DNA of 64,000 nt from Micromonospora vinacea. Its GTDB lineage: Bacteria > Actinomycetota > Actinomycetes > Mycobacteriales > Micromonosporaceae. Of this stretch, positions 45,182 through 53,357 are shown one piece after another. The stretch spans positions 4,402,001 to 4,466,000 of the forward strand of contig NZ_JADOTY010000001.1 in assembly GCF_015751785.1 (NCBI RefSeq), given 5' to 3'. How positions within the stretch are numbered: the first letter of the stretch is position 1; every line of letters starts with the position of its first letter. The notes below the pieces were generated by a model. The model saw only the letters and a program-made list of their open reading frames with translations, made no database searches and was not told the origin of the DNA. Position numbers and translations under genes: made by a program.

Positions 45182-45715
45182 GTGAGCACGGATGACGAGG
45201 CGCGCCCGGCGGCTCGGCTCACTGTCCTGGCTGGACCTTCGGGTTCCGGCAGGGAGAGTGTCGTCGAGCTCGTCCGGGCGCGTTCTCCGTCCGTGTGGAT
45301 CCCGGTCGCGGCGACCACCAGGCCGCGCCGGGAAACGGAGATCGACGGGGTGGACCGCGTCTTCCTCGCCCCCGCCGAGTTCGATCGTTGGATCGCCGAC
45401 GGCGAGCTGCTGGAGTGGTCCCGGATCGGGCCGCACCGCCGCGGCACCCCGTACCCACCGCTGCGCGCCCGGCTCGACGCCGGGCAGCCGGTGCTGCTCC
45501 CGCTCGACCTGCGCGGCGTCCCCCTGGTCCGCGCGCGTCTTCCCGATGCCCGACTGGTGCTGCTGAGCCCACCCGGGTACGCCCCCGGCGCAACGGTGGC
45601 CGCCGCCGCCGAGCACACGCTCACCCACGACCACACCGAACGGGTGGTCGACGAGCTGGTAGGCTTACTCGGTTCTTCTTATCCGGATCCGGCCTGGTCG
45701 CGCGTGCGTGGCTGA
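45182..45715 (+). CDS. gmk: Guanylate kinase-like protein with altered P-loop
   Basis: Guanylate kinase phosphorylates GMP to GDP. The 177-residue protein has clear family segments (LTVLAGPSGSG, VAATTRPRR, GELLEWSRIG, PVLLPLDLRG) and sits where gmk is always found. However, Walker A reads GPSGSGRES: the invariant Lys is Arg24 and the following Ser is Glu25. The LID region and the RRL-type helix seen in typical 190-210-residue enzymes are shortened or lost. It may be a diverged enzyme or a non-catalytic relic. Either way the frame is intact. Confidence 0.8.
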   Translation: MSTDDEARPAARLTVLAGPSGSGRESVVELVRARSPSVWIPVAATTRPRRETEIDGVDRVFLAPAEFDRWIADGELLEWSRIGPHRRGTPYPPLRARLDAGQPVLLPLDLRGVPLVRARLPDARLVLLSPPGYAPGATVAAAAEHTLTHDHTERVVDELVGLLGSSYPDPAWSRVRG

Positions 45716-45779
45716 CGGTCGGCCGCCGTTGAGACTCAGCACCGCGTCCGCGCGGCTCGAAAGACGCAGAGGTTAATTC

Positions 45780-46043
45780 GTGGGATCCATCGCCAACCCC
45801 GAAGGCATCACCAACCCGCCGATCGACGAGCTCCTCGAGAAGACGACGTCGAAGTACGCGCTGGTCATCTTCGCCGCCAAGCGCGCGCGCCAGGTCAACG
45901 CCTACTACAGCCAGCTCGGTGAGGGTCTGCTGGAGTACGTCGGCCCGCTCGTCGAGACCACCCCGCAGGAGAAGCCCCTCTCGATCGCCATGCGCGAGAT
46001 CAACTCGGGCCTGCTCACCGCCGAGCCGACCGACCAGCCGTAA
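45780..46043 (+). CDS. rpoZ: RNA polymerase omega subunit
   Basis: The 87-residue omega subunit helps assemble RNA polymerase. It shows the conserved SKYALVIFAAKRARQVNAYY segment and PLSIAMREINSGLL. GTG 45780 has AGAGG upstream. It is followed by coaBC 14 bases later. Confidence 0.95.
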   Translation: MGSIANPEGITNPPIDELLEKTTSKYALVIFAAKRARQVNAYYSQLGEGLLEYVGPLVETTPQEKPLSIAMREINSGLLTAEPTDQP

Positions 46044-46057
46044 GCCCCCGCTGGCCG

Positions 46058-47266
46058 ATGTCCGCCTCGATCGTCCTCGGGGTCGGTGGCGGCATCGCCG
46101 CCTACAAGGCGTGCGAGCTGCTGCGACTCTTCACCGAATCGGGTCACCGGGTTCGGGTCGTGCCAACCGCGTCGGCGCTCCGCTTCGTTGGAGCGCCGAC
46201 CTGGGCCGCGCTCTCCGGTCAACCGGTCGCCGACGACGTCTGGACCGACGTCCACGAGGTGCCGCACGTCCGGCTCGGTAAGCAGGCCGACCTGGTGGTG
46301 GTCGCGCCGACCACCACCGACCTGCTCGCCAAGGCCGCGCACGGCCTCGCGGACGACCTGCTGACCAACACCCTGCTGACCGCCCGCTGCCCGGTCCTGC
46401 TGGCCCCGGCCATGCACACCGAGATGTGGGAGCACCCCGCCACCGTGGCCAACGTCGCCACGCTGCGCTCCCGCGGTGTGCGGGTCATCGAGCCGGCCGT
46501 CGGTCGACTCACCGGCGCCGACACCGGCAAGGGCCGGCTGCCCGACCCCGCGGAGATCTTCGCCGTCGCCGGCCGGCTCCTGGCCCGCGGCGACTCCGCC
46601 CCGGCCGACCTGGCCGGCCGCCGGGTGGTCATCACCGCCGGTGGCACCCGCGAGCCCCTGGACCCGGTCCGTTTCCTGGGTAACCGCTCGTCGGGCAAGC
46701 AGGGGTACGCGTTCGCCCGCGCGGCGGTCGCCCGGGGCGCCCGGGTGACAGTGATCGCGGCCAACGTCGGCCTCGCCGACCCGGCCGGCGTCGACCTGAT
46801 CCGGGTGGGCACCACCGCCGAGCTGCGGGAGGCGACCGTCAAGGCCGCCGTCGAGGCCGATGCGGTGGTGATGGCGGCGGCTCCGGCCGATTTCCGGCCC
46901 GCGACGTACGCGCCTGGCAAAATCAAGAAGTCGGACGACGGCGTCGCGCCCACCATCGAGCTCGTCACGAACCCGGACATCGCGGCGGAGCTCGGCCAGC
47001 GCAAACGATCAGAGCAGGTGCTGGTGGTGTTCGCCGCCGAGACCGGCGATGCAGAGGCCAACGGCCGGGCGAAGCTCGCCCGGAAGCGGGCCGACCTGAT
47101 CGTGGTCAACGAGGTCGGCCCGGACCTGGTCTTCGGCGCCGACACCAACACGGTGACGGTCATCGGCGCGGACGGTTCGGTCAGCCGATTGCCCGAGCAG
47201 GCCAAGGAAGATGTGGCCGACGCCGTCTGGGATCTCGTCGTGGCGCGGCTCCCCGGCCGTTCCTGA
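46058..47266 (+). CDS. coaBC: Phosphopantothenoylcysteine synthase/decarboxylase
   Basis: CoaBC performs two steps of coenzyme A synthesis. The 402-residue protein has the FMN-binding CoaC half (GVGGGIAAYKACELLR; PTTTDLLAKAAHGLADDLL; LAPAMHTEMW, with His where many members have Asn) and the CTP-dependent CoaB half from ~185 (VITAGGTREPLDPVRFLGNRSSGKQG; NPDIAAELG). ATG 46058 is used; no upstream alternative fits. Confidence 0.96.
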   Translation: MSASIVLGVGGGIAAYKACELLRLFTESGHRVRVVPTASALRFVGAPTWAALSGQPVADDVWTDVHEVPHVRLGKQADLVVVAPTTTDLLAKAAHGLADDLLTNTLLTARCPVLLAPAMHTEMWEHPATVANVATLRSRGVRVIEPAVGRLTGADTGKGRLPDPAEIFAVAGRLLARGDSAPADLAGRRVVITAGGTREPLDPVRFLGNRSSGKQGYAFARAAVARGARVTVIAANVGLADPAGVDLIRVGTTAELREATVKAAVEADAVVMAAAPADFRPATYAPGKIKKSDDGVAPTIELVTNPDIAAELGQRKRSEQVLVVFAAETGDAEANGRAKLARKRADLIVVNEVGPDLVFGADTNTVTVIGADGSVSRLPEQAKEDVADAVWDLVVARLPGRS

Positions 47267-47352
47267 CGGGTGGACAGGGCGTGACCGATCCCGACACCGG
47301 CCGCAGTGGTGATTACACTGCCGCGGAACGACCTCACACGCTTAGGAGTGCC

Positions 47353-48546
47353 GTGACACGCCGTCTCTTCACGTCCGAATCGGTCACGGAAGGCCACCCG
47401 GACAAGATCGCTGACCAGATCAGCGATGGCATCCTCGATGCGCTGCTGACCGAGGACCCCCACAGCCGCGTGGCGGTGGAAACCTTGATCACCACCGGTC
47501 AGGTGCACATCGCCGGCGAGGTGACCACCAAGGCGTACGCCGACATCCCGACGATCGTCCGCCGGACCATCCTCGACATCGGCTACGACTCGTCGAAGAA
47601 GGGCTTCGACGGCGCCTCCTGCGGCGTCAGCGTCTCCATCGGCGCCCAGTCCGAGGACATCGCGCAGGGCGTTGACAACGCCTTCGAGTTGCGGACCGGT
47701 GCGTCGGAGAGCGCGCTGGACGCGCAGGGCGCCGGCGACCAGGGCATGATGTTCGGCTTCGCCTGCTCGGAGACTCCCGAGCTGATGCCGTTGCCGATCG
47801 CCCTCGCCCACCGGCTGGCCCGCCGCCTCTCCGCGGTGCGCAAGGACGGCACGATCCCGTACCTGCGGCCGGACGGCAAGACCCAGGTCACCATCGAGTA
47901 CGAGGGGCTGCGCCCGGTCCGGTTGAACACCGTTGTGGTGTCCAGCCAGCACGCCGCCGACATCTCGCTGGACTCGCTGCTCACCCCGGACGTGCGCGAC
48001 CACGTGATCGCCCCGGAGCTGGAGAGCCTCGGCCTCGACACCGAGGGCTACCGGCTGCTGGTCAACCCGACCGGCCGGTTCGAGATCGGCGGCCCGATGG
48101 GTGACGCCGGGCTGACCGGTCGCAAGATCATCGTCGACACCTACGGCGGGTACGCCCGCCACGGTGGCGGCGCGTTCTCCGGCAAGGACCCGTCCAAGGT
48201 GGACCGGTCGGCCGCGTACGCGATGCGCTGGGTGGCCAAGAACGTGGTCGCCGCCGGCCTGGCCGAGCGGTGCGAGGCGCAGGTCGCCTACGCCATCGGC
48301 AAGGCCCACCCGGTGAGCCTCTTCATCGAGACGTTCGGCACCGAGACCGTGCCCGTCTCCTCGATCGAGAAGGCCGTCTCCGAGGTGTTCGACCTGCGCC
48401 CGGCCGCGATCATCCGGGACCTCAACCTGCTCCGCCCGATCTACCAGCAGACCGCCGCGTACGGCCACTTCGGCCGGGAACTGCCGGACCTGACCTGGGA
48501 GAGCACCGACCGGGCCGCCGACCTCAAGTCGGCCGCGGGAGCCTGA
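47353..48546 (+). CDS. metK: S-adenosylmethionine synthetase
   Basis: MetK makes S-adenosylmethionine from methionine and ATP. The 397 residues from GTG 47353 (TRRLFTSESVTEGHPDKIADQISD) match the family; TAGGAG at 47343-47348 supports this start over the longer open frame from 47281. Further motifs are GAGDQGMMFGFA and GGGAFSGKDPSKVDRS. The 86-base gap before it is too short for a SAM riboswitch. The product feeds bioA and rsmB methylation. Confidence 0.97.
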   Translation: MTRRLFTSESVTEGHPDKIADQISDGILDALLTEDPHSRVAVETLITTGQVHIAGEVTTKAYADIPTIVRRTILDIGYDSSKKGFDGASCGVSVSIGAQSEDIAQGVDNAFELRTGASESALDAQGAGDQGMMFGFACSETPELMPLPIALAHRLARRLSAVRKDGTIPYLRPDGKTQVTIEYEGLRPVRLNTVVVSSQHAADISLDSLLTPDVRDHVIAPELESLGLDTEGYRLLVNPTGRFEIGGPMGDAGLTGRKIIVDTYGGYARHGGGAFSGKDPSKVDRSAAYAMRWVAKNVVAAGLAERCEAQVAYAIGKAHPVSLFIETFGTETVPVSSIEKAVSEVFDLRPAAIIRDLNLLRPIYQQTAAYGHFGRELPDLTWESTDRAADLKSAAGA

Positions 48547-50516
48547 CCGCCACCAAGCGCAGCGACCGGCGACCCGCGGATGGGTCGCCGGTCGCACGCG
48601 TCTGTGTGGACGTCGGGCTGGCGCACCTGGACCGGCCGTTCGACTACCTGGTGCCGGCGGAGCTGGACGAGGTCGCGGTGCCCGGCACCCGGGTGAAGGT
48701 GCGCTTCGCCGGGCAACTGGTCGACGGGTGGCTGCTGTCGCGTGCCGACGACTCCGGGCACACCGGCCGCCTCGCGTACCTGGAGAAGGTGGTCTCGCCG
48801 GAGCCGGTGCTGGCCCCCGAGATCGCCCGGCTGGCCCGGGCGGTCGCCGACCGGTACGCGGGCAGCCTCGCCGACGTGCTCCGGCTCGCCGTGCCGCCCC
48901 GGCACGCGCGGGTGGAGAAGGAGCCCCGCGACGACGAGCCCACCCCGGTTGCCCCCTCCGGGGCGGTCGACCCGCGCGGGTGGCGCGACTACCCGACCGG
49001 CCCGGCCCTGCTGCGGGCCCTCGTCGACGGCCGGGCGCCCCACGCGGTCTGGTCGGCCCTGCCCGGTGAGGACTGGGCGGCCCGCTACGCCGACGCGGTG
49101 GCGGCCACCGTCGCCGGTGGGCGCGGCGCTGTGGTCGTGGTGCCCGACGCGCGTGACCTCGACCGCCTCGACGCCGAGCTCACCGGTGTGCTCGGCCCGG
49201 GGCGACACGTCAGCCTCTCCGCCGCGCTCGGCCCGGCCCGGCGTTACCGGGCCTTCCTCGCCGCTCGCCGGGGACAGGTGCCGGTGGTGATCGGCACCCG
49301 GGCGGCGATGTTCGCCCCGGTGGCCCGGCTCGGCCTCGTGGCCATCTGGGACGACGGTGACGACCTGCACTCCGAGCCCCGGGCGCCCTACCCGCACGCC
49401 CGCGACGTGCTGCTCACCCGCGCCCACCTCGCCGAGGCCGGCGCGCTGGTCGGCGGGTACGCCCGGACGGCCGAGGCGCAGCTGCTGGTGGAGACCGGCT
49501 GGGCCCCGGAGGTGGTCGCCGACCGGAGCACCGTGCGGGCGCGGATCCCGGCCATCGCGCCGACCGGAGACGACCCGCAACTGGCCCGTGACCCCGGGGC
49601 CGCCACCGCCCGGCTGCCCAGCCTGGCCTGGACGGCTGCCCGCGACGCGCTCCGGCAGGACCTCCCGGTGCTGGTGCAGGTGCCCCGGCGTGGCTACCTG
49701 CCGTCGATCTCCTGCGCCGAGTGCCGCACCCCGGCCCGGTGCGCGCACTGTGCCGGTCCGCTCGCGCTGCCCTCGGCCGGCGGCATACCGGCCTGCCGGT
49801 GGTGCGCCCGGGTGGCGGCCGCGTACGCCTGCCCGGAGTGCGGTGGGCGGCGGCTGCGGGCCGCGGTGACCGGCGCGCGGCGGACCGCCGAGGAACTGGG
49901 CCGGGCGTTCCCCGGCGTGACGGTGCGCACCTCGGGGCGCGAGGAGGTGCTGACCGACGTGCCCGGCGGCGCGGCCCTGGTGGTGGCCACCCCGGGCGCC
50001 GAGCCGGTCGCCGAGGGCGGCTACGGCGCGGTGCTGCTGCTCGACTCGTGGGCCCTGCTGACCCGGGCCGACCTGCGTGCCGGGGAGGAGGCGCTGCGCC
50101 GCTGGCTGGCGGCGGCGGCGCTGGCCCGCCCGGCGCCGGAGGGTCGGGTGGTGGTGGTCGCCGACGGCGCGCTCGCCCCCGTGCAGGCGCTGCTGCGCTG
50201 GGACGCCGGCTGGTTCGCCGGTCGGGAGCTGGCCGAGCGCCGCGAGCTGGGCTTCCCACCGGCCGTGCGGATGGCGAGCGTCACCGGCGCGGCCGAGGCG
50301 GTGGCGGACCTGCTGGCGGCGGCCCGACTGCCGGACGACGCCGAGGTGCTCGGGCCGGTGCCGGCCGAGGAGGGCCGGGAGCGGATGTTGGTCCGGGTGC
50401 CCCGGGCGCGGGCTGCCGCTCTCGCCGAGGCGTTGCACTCGGCCGCTGGCGCTCGGGCCGCCCGTAAGGCCGCCGATCCGGTTCGTCTCCAGGTCGATCC
50501 ACTCAGCCTGTTCTGA
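48543..50516 (+). CDS. priA: Primosomal protein PriA-like, helicase-inactive actinobacterial form
   Basis: PriA restarts stalled replication forks. The N-terminal DNA-binding domain (VCVDVGLAHLDRPFDYLVP), the zinc region with eight Cys (CAECRTPARCAHC; CRWC; CPEC) and the C-terminal domain (LGPVPAEEGRERMLVR) are present. The helicase Walker A (GSGKT) and DEEH motifs are absent, as is usual in actinobacteria. The start is uncertain: CTG 48543 overlaps the metK stop (CTGA), while GTG 48606 would cut into the conserved N-terminus; no ATG or GTG lies at a suitable upstream point. Confidence 0.88.
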   Translation: MTATKRSDRRPADGSPVARVCVDVGLAHLDRPFDYLVPAELDEVAVPGTRVKVRFAGQLVDGWLLSRADDSGHTGRLAYLEKVVSPEPVLAPEIARLARAVADRYAGSLADVLRLAVPPRHARVEKEPRDDEPTPVAPSGAVDPRGWRDYPTGPALLRALVDGRAPHAVWSALPGEDWAARYADAVAATVAGGRGAVVVVPDARDLDRLDAELTGVLGPGRHVSLSAALGPARRYRAFLAARRGQVPVVIGTRAAMFAPVARLGLVAIWDDGDDLHSEPRAPYPHARDVLLTRAHLAEAGALVGGYARTAEAQLLVETGWAPEVVADRSTVRARIPAIAPTGDDPQLARDPGAATARLPSLAWTAARDALRQDLPVLVQVPRRGYLPSISCAECRTPARCAHCAGPLALPSAGGIPACRWCARVAAAYACPECGGRRLRAAVTGARRTAEELGRAFPGVTVRTSGREEVLTDVPGGAALVVATPGAEPVAEGGYGAVLLLDSWALLTRADLRAGEEALRRWLAAAALARPAPEGRVVVVADGALAPVQALLRWDAGWFAGRELAERRELGFPPAVRMASVTGAAEAVADLLAAARLPDDAEVLGPVPAEEGRERMLVRVPRARAAALAEALHSAAGARAARKAADPVRLQVDPLSLF

Positions 50517-50607
50517 GGCGTTTGGGCCGCTGCCGACGGTGACGAACCTCGCCCCGCTGCGGTGCCGCTCGCACACCGCGTCCGGCAAAGCGGTGGCGCC
50601 CGAGTGG

Positions 50608-50613
50608 TAGCAT
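50608..50613 (+). promoter_or_regulatory. Possible -10 element for a leaderless transcript
   Basis: TAGCAT ends 8 bases before ATG 50622, the spacing expected if transcription begins at the ATG itself. No good -35 is seen. Confidence 0.3.
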
Positions 50614-50621
50614 CGCCCGTC

Positions 50622-50756
50622 ATGCCAAGGCGTACGACGGGCTCCAGGTCGCGACGGAGCGTCAGCCGCGCCGAGCTGGGGTCGCCGCGGGATGGCGCGA
50701 CGATGGCGGGAGCGCGTCCGTCGGGCGCGAGGTCGATGATGTCAATGAGCCGGTGA
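50622..50756 (+). CDS. Possible small leaderless Arg/Ser-rich peptide
   Basis: This 44-codon frame starts at an ATG placed 8 bases after a TAGCAT -10-like box and stops at a TGA that overlaps GTG 50753 of the next gene (GTGA). The product would be rich in Arg, Ser and Met. It has no recognisable domain and could be a translated leader coupling the downstream kinase or simply chance in GC-rich DNA. Confidence 0.3.
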   Translation: MPRRTTGSRSRRSVSRAELGSPRDGATMAGARPSGARSMMSMSR

Positions 50757-50773
50757 TCAGGGGTGGACCAGTC

Positions 50774-51757
50774 GTGACCGTTGGACAATCGATCGTCTTC
50801 AACGGCGACCTCGGCAGCGGCAAGAGCACCGTGTCGGTCGAGATCGCCAAGCGGCTCGGCATGCGCCGGGTCAGCGTGGGGGACCTCTACCGGGAGATGG
50901 CGCAGCAGCGGCAGATGACCGCGCTTCAGCTCAACCTGCACGCCGAGCTCGACCAGGCAGTCGACGGCTACGTCGACCAGCTTCAGCGGGACATCGCCGC
51001 CTCCGGTGAGCGCCTCGTCATGGACTCCCGGCTGGCCTGGCACTTCTTCACCGACGCGCTCAAGGTCCACATGATCACCGAGCCGGGCGAGGCGGCCCGG
51101 CGGGTGCTCGCCCGACCGTCCGGGCCGGCGGAGAGCTACGCCTCCCTGGAGGAGGCGAAGGCCAAGCTCCGGGAGCGCAGCGCGAGCGAGCGCAGCCGGT
51201 TCATCATCCGTTACGGGGTGGACAAGGCCCGGCTGCGCAACTACGACCTGATCTGCGACACCACCCGGGCGTCCGCCGCCGAGGTGATCGAGCACATCGT
51301 GGCCGCGTACGAGGGCACGCTCGGCGCCGAGGTGCTGCGCGACGCGCCGCCGCTGCTGCTGCTGGACCCGGCCCGGGTCTACCCGACCGAGGACATCGCC
51401 ACCCTGCGGGGTCTGTGGGACACCGACTTCGTCGGTGGGGTGGCCAAGGCCGGCGACGAGGCCCTCGAACCGCTGAAGATCGGGTTCACCGGCGAGTACT
51501 TCTTCGTCGTCAACGGTCACCGCCGCCTCAGCGCCGCGCTGCAGAACGGGTTCTCCCTGGTCCCCGCCCAGTTGGTCGCCGAGGTCGACGAGCCGGTCGT
51601 GGGCGGGATGACGGCGATCGACTACTTCGCCGCCCAGGTGCGTCCCGGCCTGATCTACGACTGGGAGGCGGCTCACAAGATCCAGCTGCCGCTGCCCGAG
51701 CCCGCGCTGCTCCGTGGCGACGCGGTGCTCGCGGGGGACCCGGGCGCCAGCGTCTGA
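50774..51757 (+). CDS. CMP-kinase-like P-loop protein fused to a ParB-like domain
   Basis: This 327-residue protein starts at GTG 50774 (AGGGGTGG at 50759-50766); GTG 50753 overlapping the upstream small frame is an alternative. Residues ~5-185 resemble cytidylate/nucleoside kinases: Walker A GDLGSGKS at 11-18, VSVGDLYREMA, VMDSRLAWHF and a basic LID (RERSASERSRFIIRYGVDKARL). Residues ~195-300 look like the ParB N-terminal domain: LLDPARVYPTEDI and VVNGHRRLSAAL (NGHRRLS at 247-253), the place of the CTP/phosphate-binding GxRR box. The combined function is not known. Confidence 0.7.
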   Translation: MTVGQSIVFNGDLGSGKSTVSVEIAKRLGMRRVSVGDLYREMAQQRQMTALQLNLHAELDQAVDGYVDQLQRDIAASGERLVMDSRLAWHFFTDALKVHMITEPGEAARRVLARPSGPAESYASLEEAKAKLRERSASERSRFIIRYGVDKARLRNYDLICDTTRASAAEVIEHIVAAYEGTLGAEVLRDAPPLLLLDPARVYPTEDIATLRGLWDTDFVGGVAKAGDEALEPLKIGFTGEYFFVVNGHRRLSAALQNGFSLVPAQLVAEVDEPVVGGMTAIDYFAAQVRPGLIYDWEAAHKIQLPLPEPALLRGDAVLAGDPGASV

Positions 51758-51770
51758 CCCAGCGAAGGGC

Positions 51771-51803
51771 CGGGCCGACGCGCGGGGTACGCGCGCCGGC
51801 CCG
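51771..51803. terminator. Bidirectional terminator
   Basis: A 14-bp stem with one mismatch (CGGGCCGACGCGCG with CGCGCGCCGGCCCG) and a 5-base loop lies between the kinase-ParB gene and the convergent protease gene. Confidence 0.8.
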
Positions 51804-51836
51804 ACCACCGAGTCGTACGGCGATCGCCGAGGCGGC

Positions 51837-53117
51837 TCAGCCGAGGATGACGCCTGAAGCGCCTACTCCGGCCATGCCGGAGAAGATGTCCTCGTAGTAC
51901 ATCCGCCAGGCGCAGACCCGACCGGTGGTCACGTAGCCGGTACAGGCGACCGCTGTGTTGGTGTCGTCGATGGCGGTGTTGGTGCCGGTCGCCCAGACCT
52001 GGAGTGTGTTCGCCGCGTTCACGATCTCCACCGGGCCGCCGCTGTCACCCTGACCGACGGCGTTGGTGCGGGTGGTGTTCTCCGCCTGCACCTGACCGCA
52101 GACCGTCCCGAAGTTGCGGACGTTGATGCAGAGGTTGCGGGCCTTCACCTGAATCGAGCAGCGGGTGCCGGAGTACGCGCCGGAGGTGCACACGAAGTTG
52201 CCGACCTGGCTGGCCGAAGCGCCGATCACCTGGTTGCTGAACTCGCTGACCACCGCGCCGGCGGCATTGGTGCTGTTGTTGAAGACCCGGCCGCCCGAGC
52301 TGCCCGCGAGGAGCAGGGTGTCGGTGCCGGTGTTGCGGGTGCCGACGATCCCGATCGTCTGCCCGGTCGGGTCGGTCGCGAGGACGTTGAGGTTGGCGCA
52401 GTGCGCGGCGGAGAGCATCCGCGCCACCCCGCCCTGGAAGACCCCGAAGCCGGTCGAGCAGCCACCGCCGGTGGCGGTGTTACGCCACGCGGCGCCACCC
52501 CACCACGGCGCCGTGTCGTCCCACCGGGTGGCGGGCGCGGCGGCGACCCCGGTCTGCACTGTCACCGGTACGCCGGCGAGAGCCGTCGCGCCGAGCAGCC
52601 CGTCCTGGGTGCCGACGAGCAGGCCGGCGCCGTCGGCGCGCGGCCCGACCGTGGTGATCTTGTTGCCGGCTGCGGCCCGCAGCCGGTCGGCCGCGACCAT
52701 GAGTTCCCGCTGTGAGTACGCGGCGGGCAGCACCTGGGTGGTGACGGTGGCCTGGGCGGTGGCCACCAGACTGGCCGGCGGCTCACCCTTCCAGTAGACC
52801 TGGAGCTGGCGGGTGGTGGGGTCGGCGACGATTCCGGCGAAGCCGGAGTTCGCGCTGCGCTGTGCCGCGTTCGTGATCCGGGCGGCGGCGGTGTTCATGC
52901 GCTGCTGCAACCGGAGCAGTTCCGACCAGGAGGCGAAGCCGCCGGGGACCGGTGTGCTGTCGACGAAGGATCCGGTGGTGGCGGCCTTGCCGGCCGGTGC
53001 GGCGGTGGCCGGGGTGGCGGTCATGCCCGCGGCGAGCAGCGTGAGACCGATCGCGGTGACGGCGACGCGACGCAGCATCGTCACGGTGCGGCGGGTGGTC
53101 GGGTGTGGACGGATCAT
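51837..53117 (-). CDS. Secreted trypsin-like serine protease (chymotrypsin fold)
   Basis: The protein has 426 residues from ATG 53117, which has a GGGGAAGAGG ribosome site on the minus strand; longer frames start in non-conserved sequence. A Sec signal peptide (~1-41, ending ATAA) precedes a ~160-residue pro-region (about 45-200) and a catalytic domain with His239 (LSAAHC), Asp266 (GTDTLLL) and Ser359 (GQGDSGGP). The pattern matches the Streptomyces alpha-lytic/streptogrisin-like secreted S1 proteases with an inhibitory propeptide. It is divergent from a STAND regulator. Confidence 0.85.
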   Translation of the reverse strand: MIRPHPTTRRTVTMLRRVAVTAIGLTLLAAGMTATPATAAPAGKAATTGSFVDSTPVPGGFASWSELLRLQQRMNTAAARITNAAQRSANSGFAGIVADPTTRQLQVYWKGEPPASLVATAQATVTTQVLPAAYSQRELMVAADRLRAAAGNKITTVGPRADGAGLLVGTQDGLLGATALAGVPVTVQTGVAAAPATRWDDTAPWWGGAAWRNTATGGGCSTGFGVFQGGVARMLSAAHCANLNVLATDPTGQTIGIVGTRNTGTDTLLLAGSSGGRVFNNSTNAAGAVVSEFSNQVIGASASQVGNFVCTSGAYSGTRCSIQVKARNLCINVRNFGTVCGQVQAENTTRTNAVGQGDSGGPVEIVNAANTLQVWATGTNTAIDDTNTAVACTGYVTTGRVCAWRMYYEDIFSGMAGVGASGVILG

Positions 53118-53357
53118 CGGGTACCTCTTCCCCCAGGGATCGTGGAGCGGGCCGGGCCCGCACCAGGACGGTGGCAGGGGCATCGGCTACGCGGGGCGGA
53201 TCCTGGACGGGGCTGGACACCGCTGGACACCGCCGGACGGGGAACGGTCCGCAGTGGAACTGTCTTACATTGGCAACCGTCTATCGAGCGACGCTGGCCC
53301 GGAATTACCCTGCCCCTGCGTGATCCGGGGGGCCGGATGACCGGGGGTGGGGGTCGC

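Noticed and set aside
47267..47352. SAM riboswitch before metK
   Set aside because: Only 86 bases separate coaBC and metK; a 6-bp hairpin is present but no SAM aptamer core.
46219..48597. 792-codon open frame opposite coaBC and metK
   Set aside because: Spans two real genes in antisense; no supported start.
53103..53357. N-terminal extension of the STAND regulator frame upstream of 53337
   Set aside because: Lies in the divergent promoter region and lacks domain similarity; internal ATG fits the HTH domain start.
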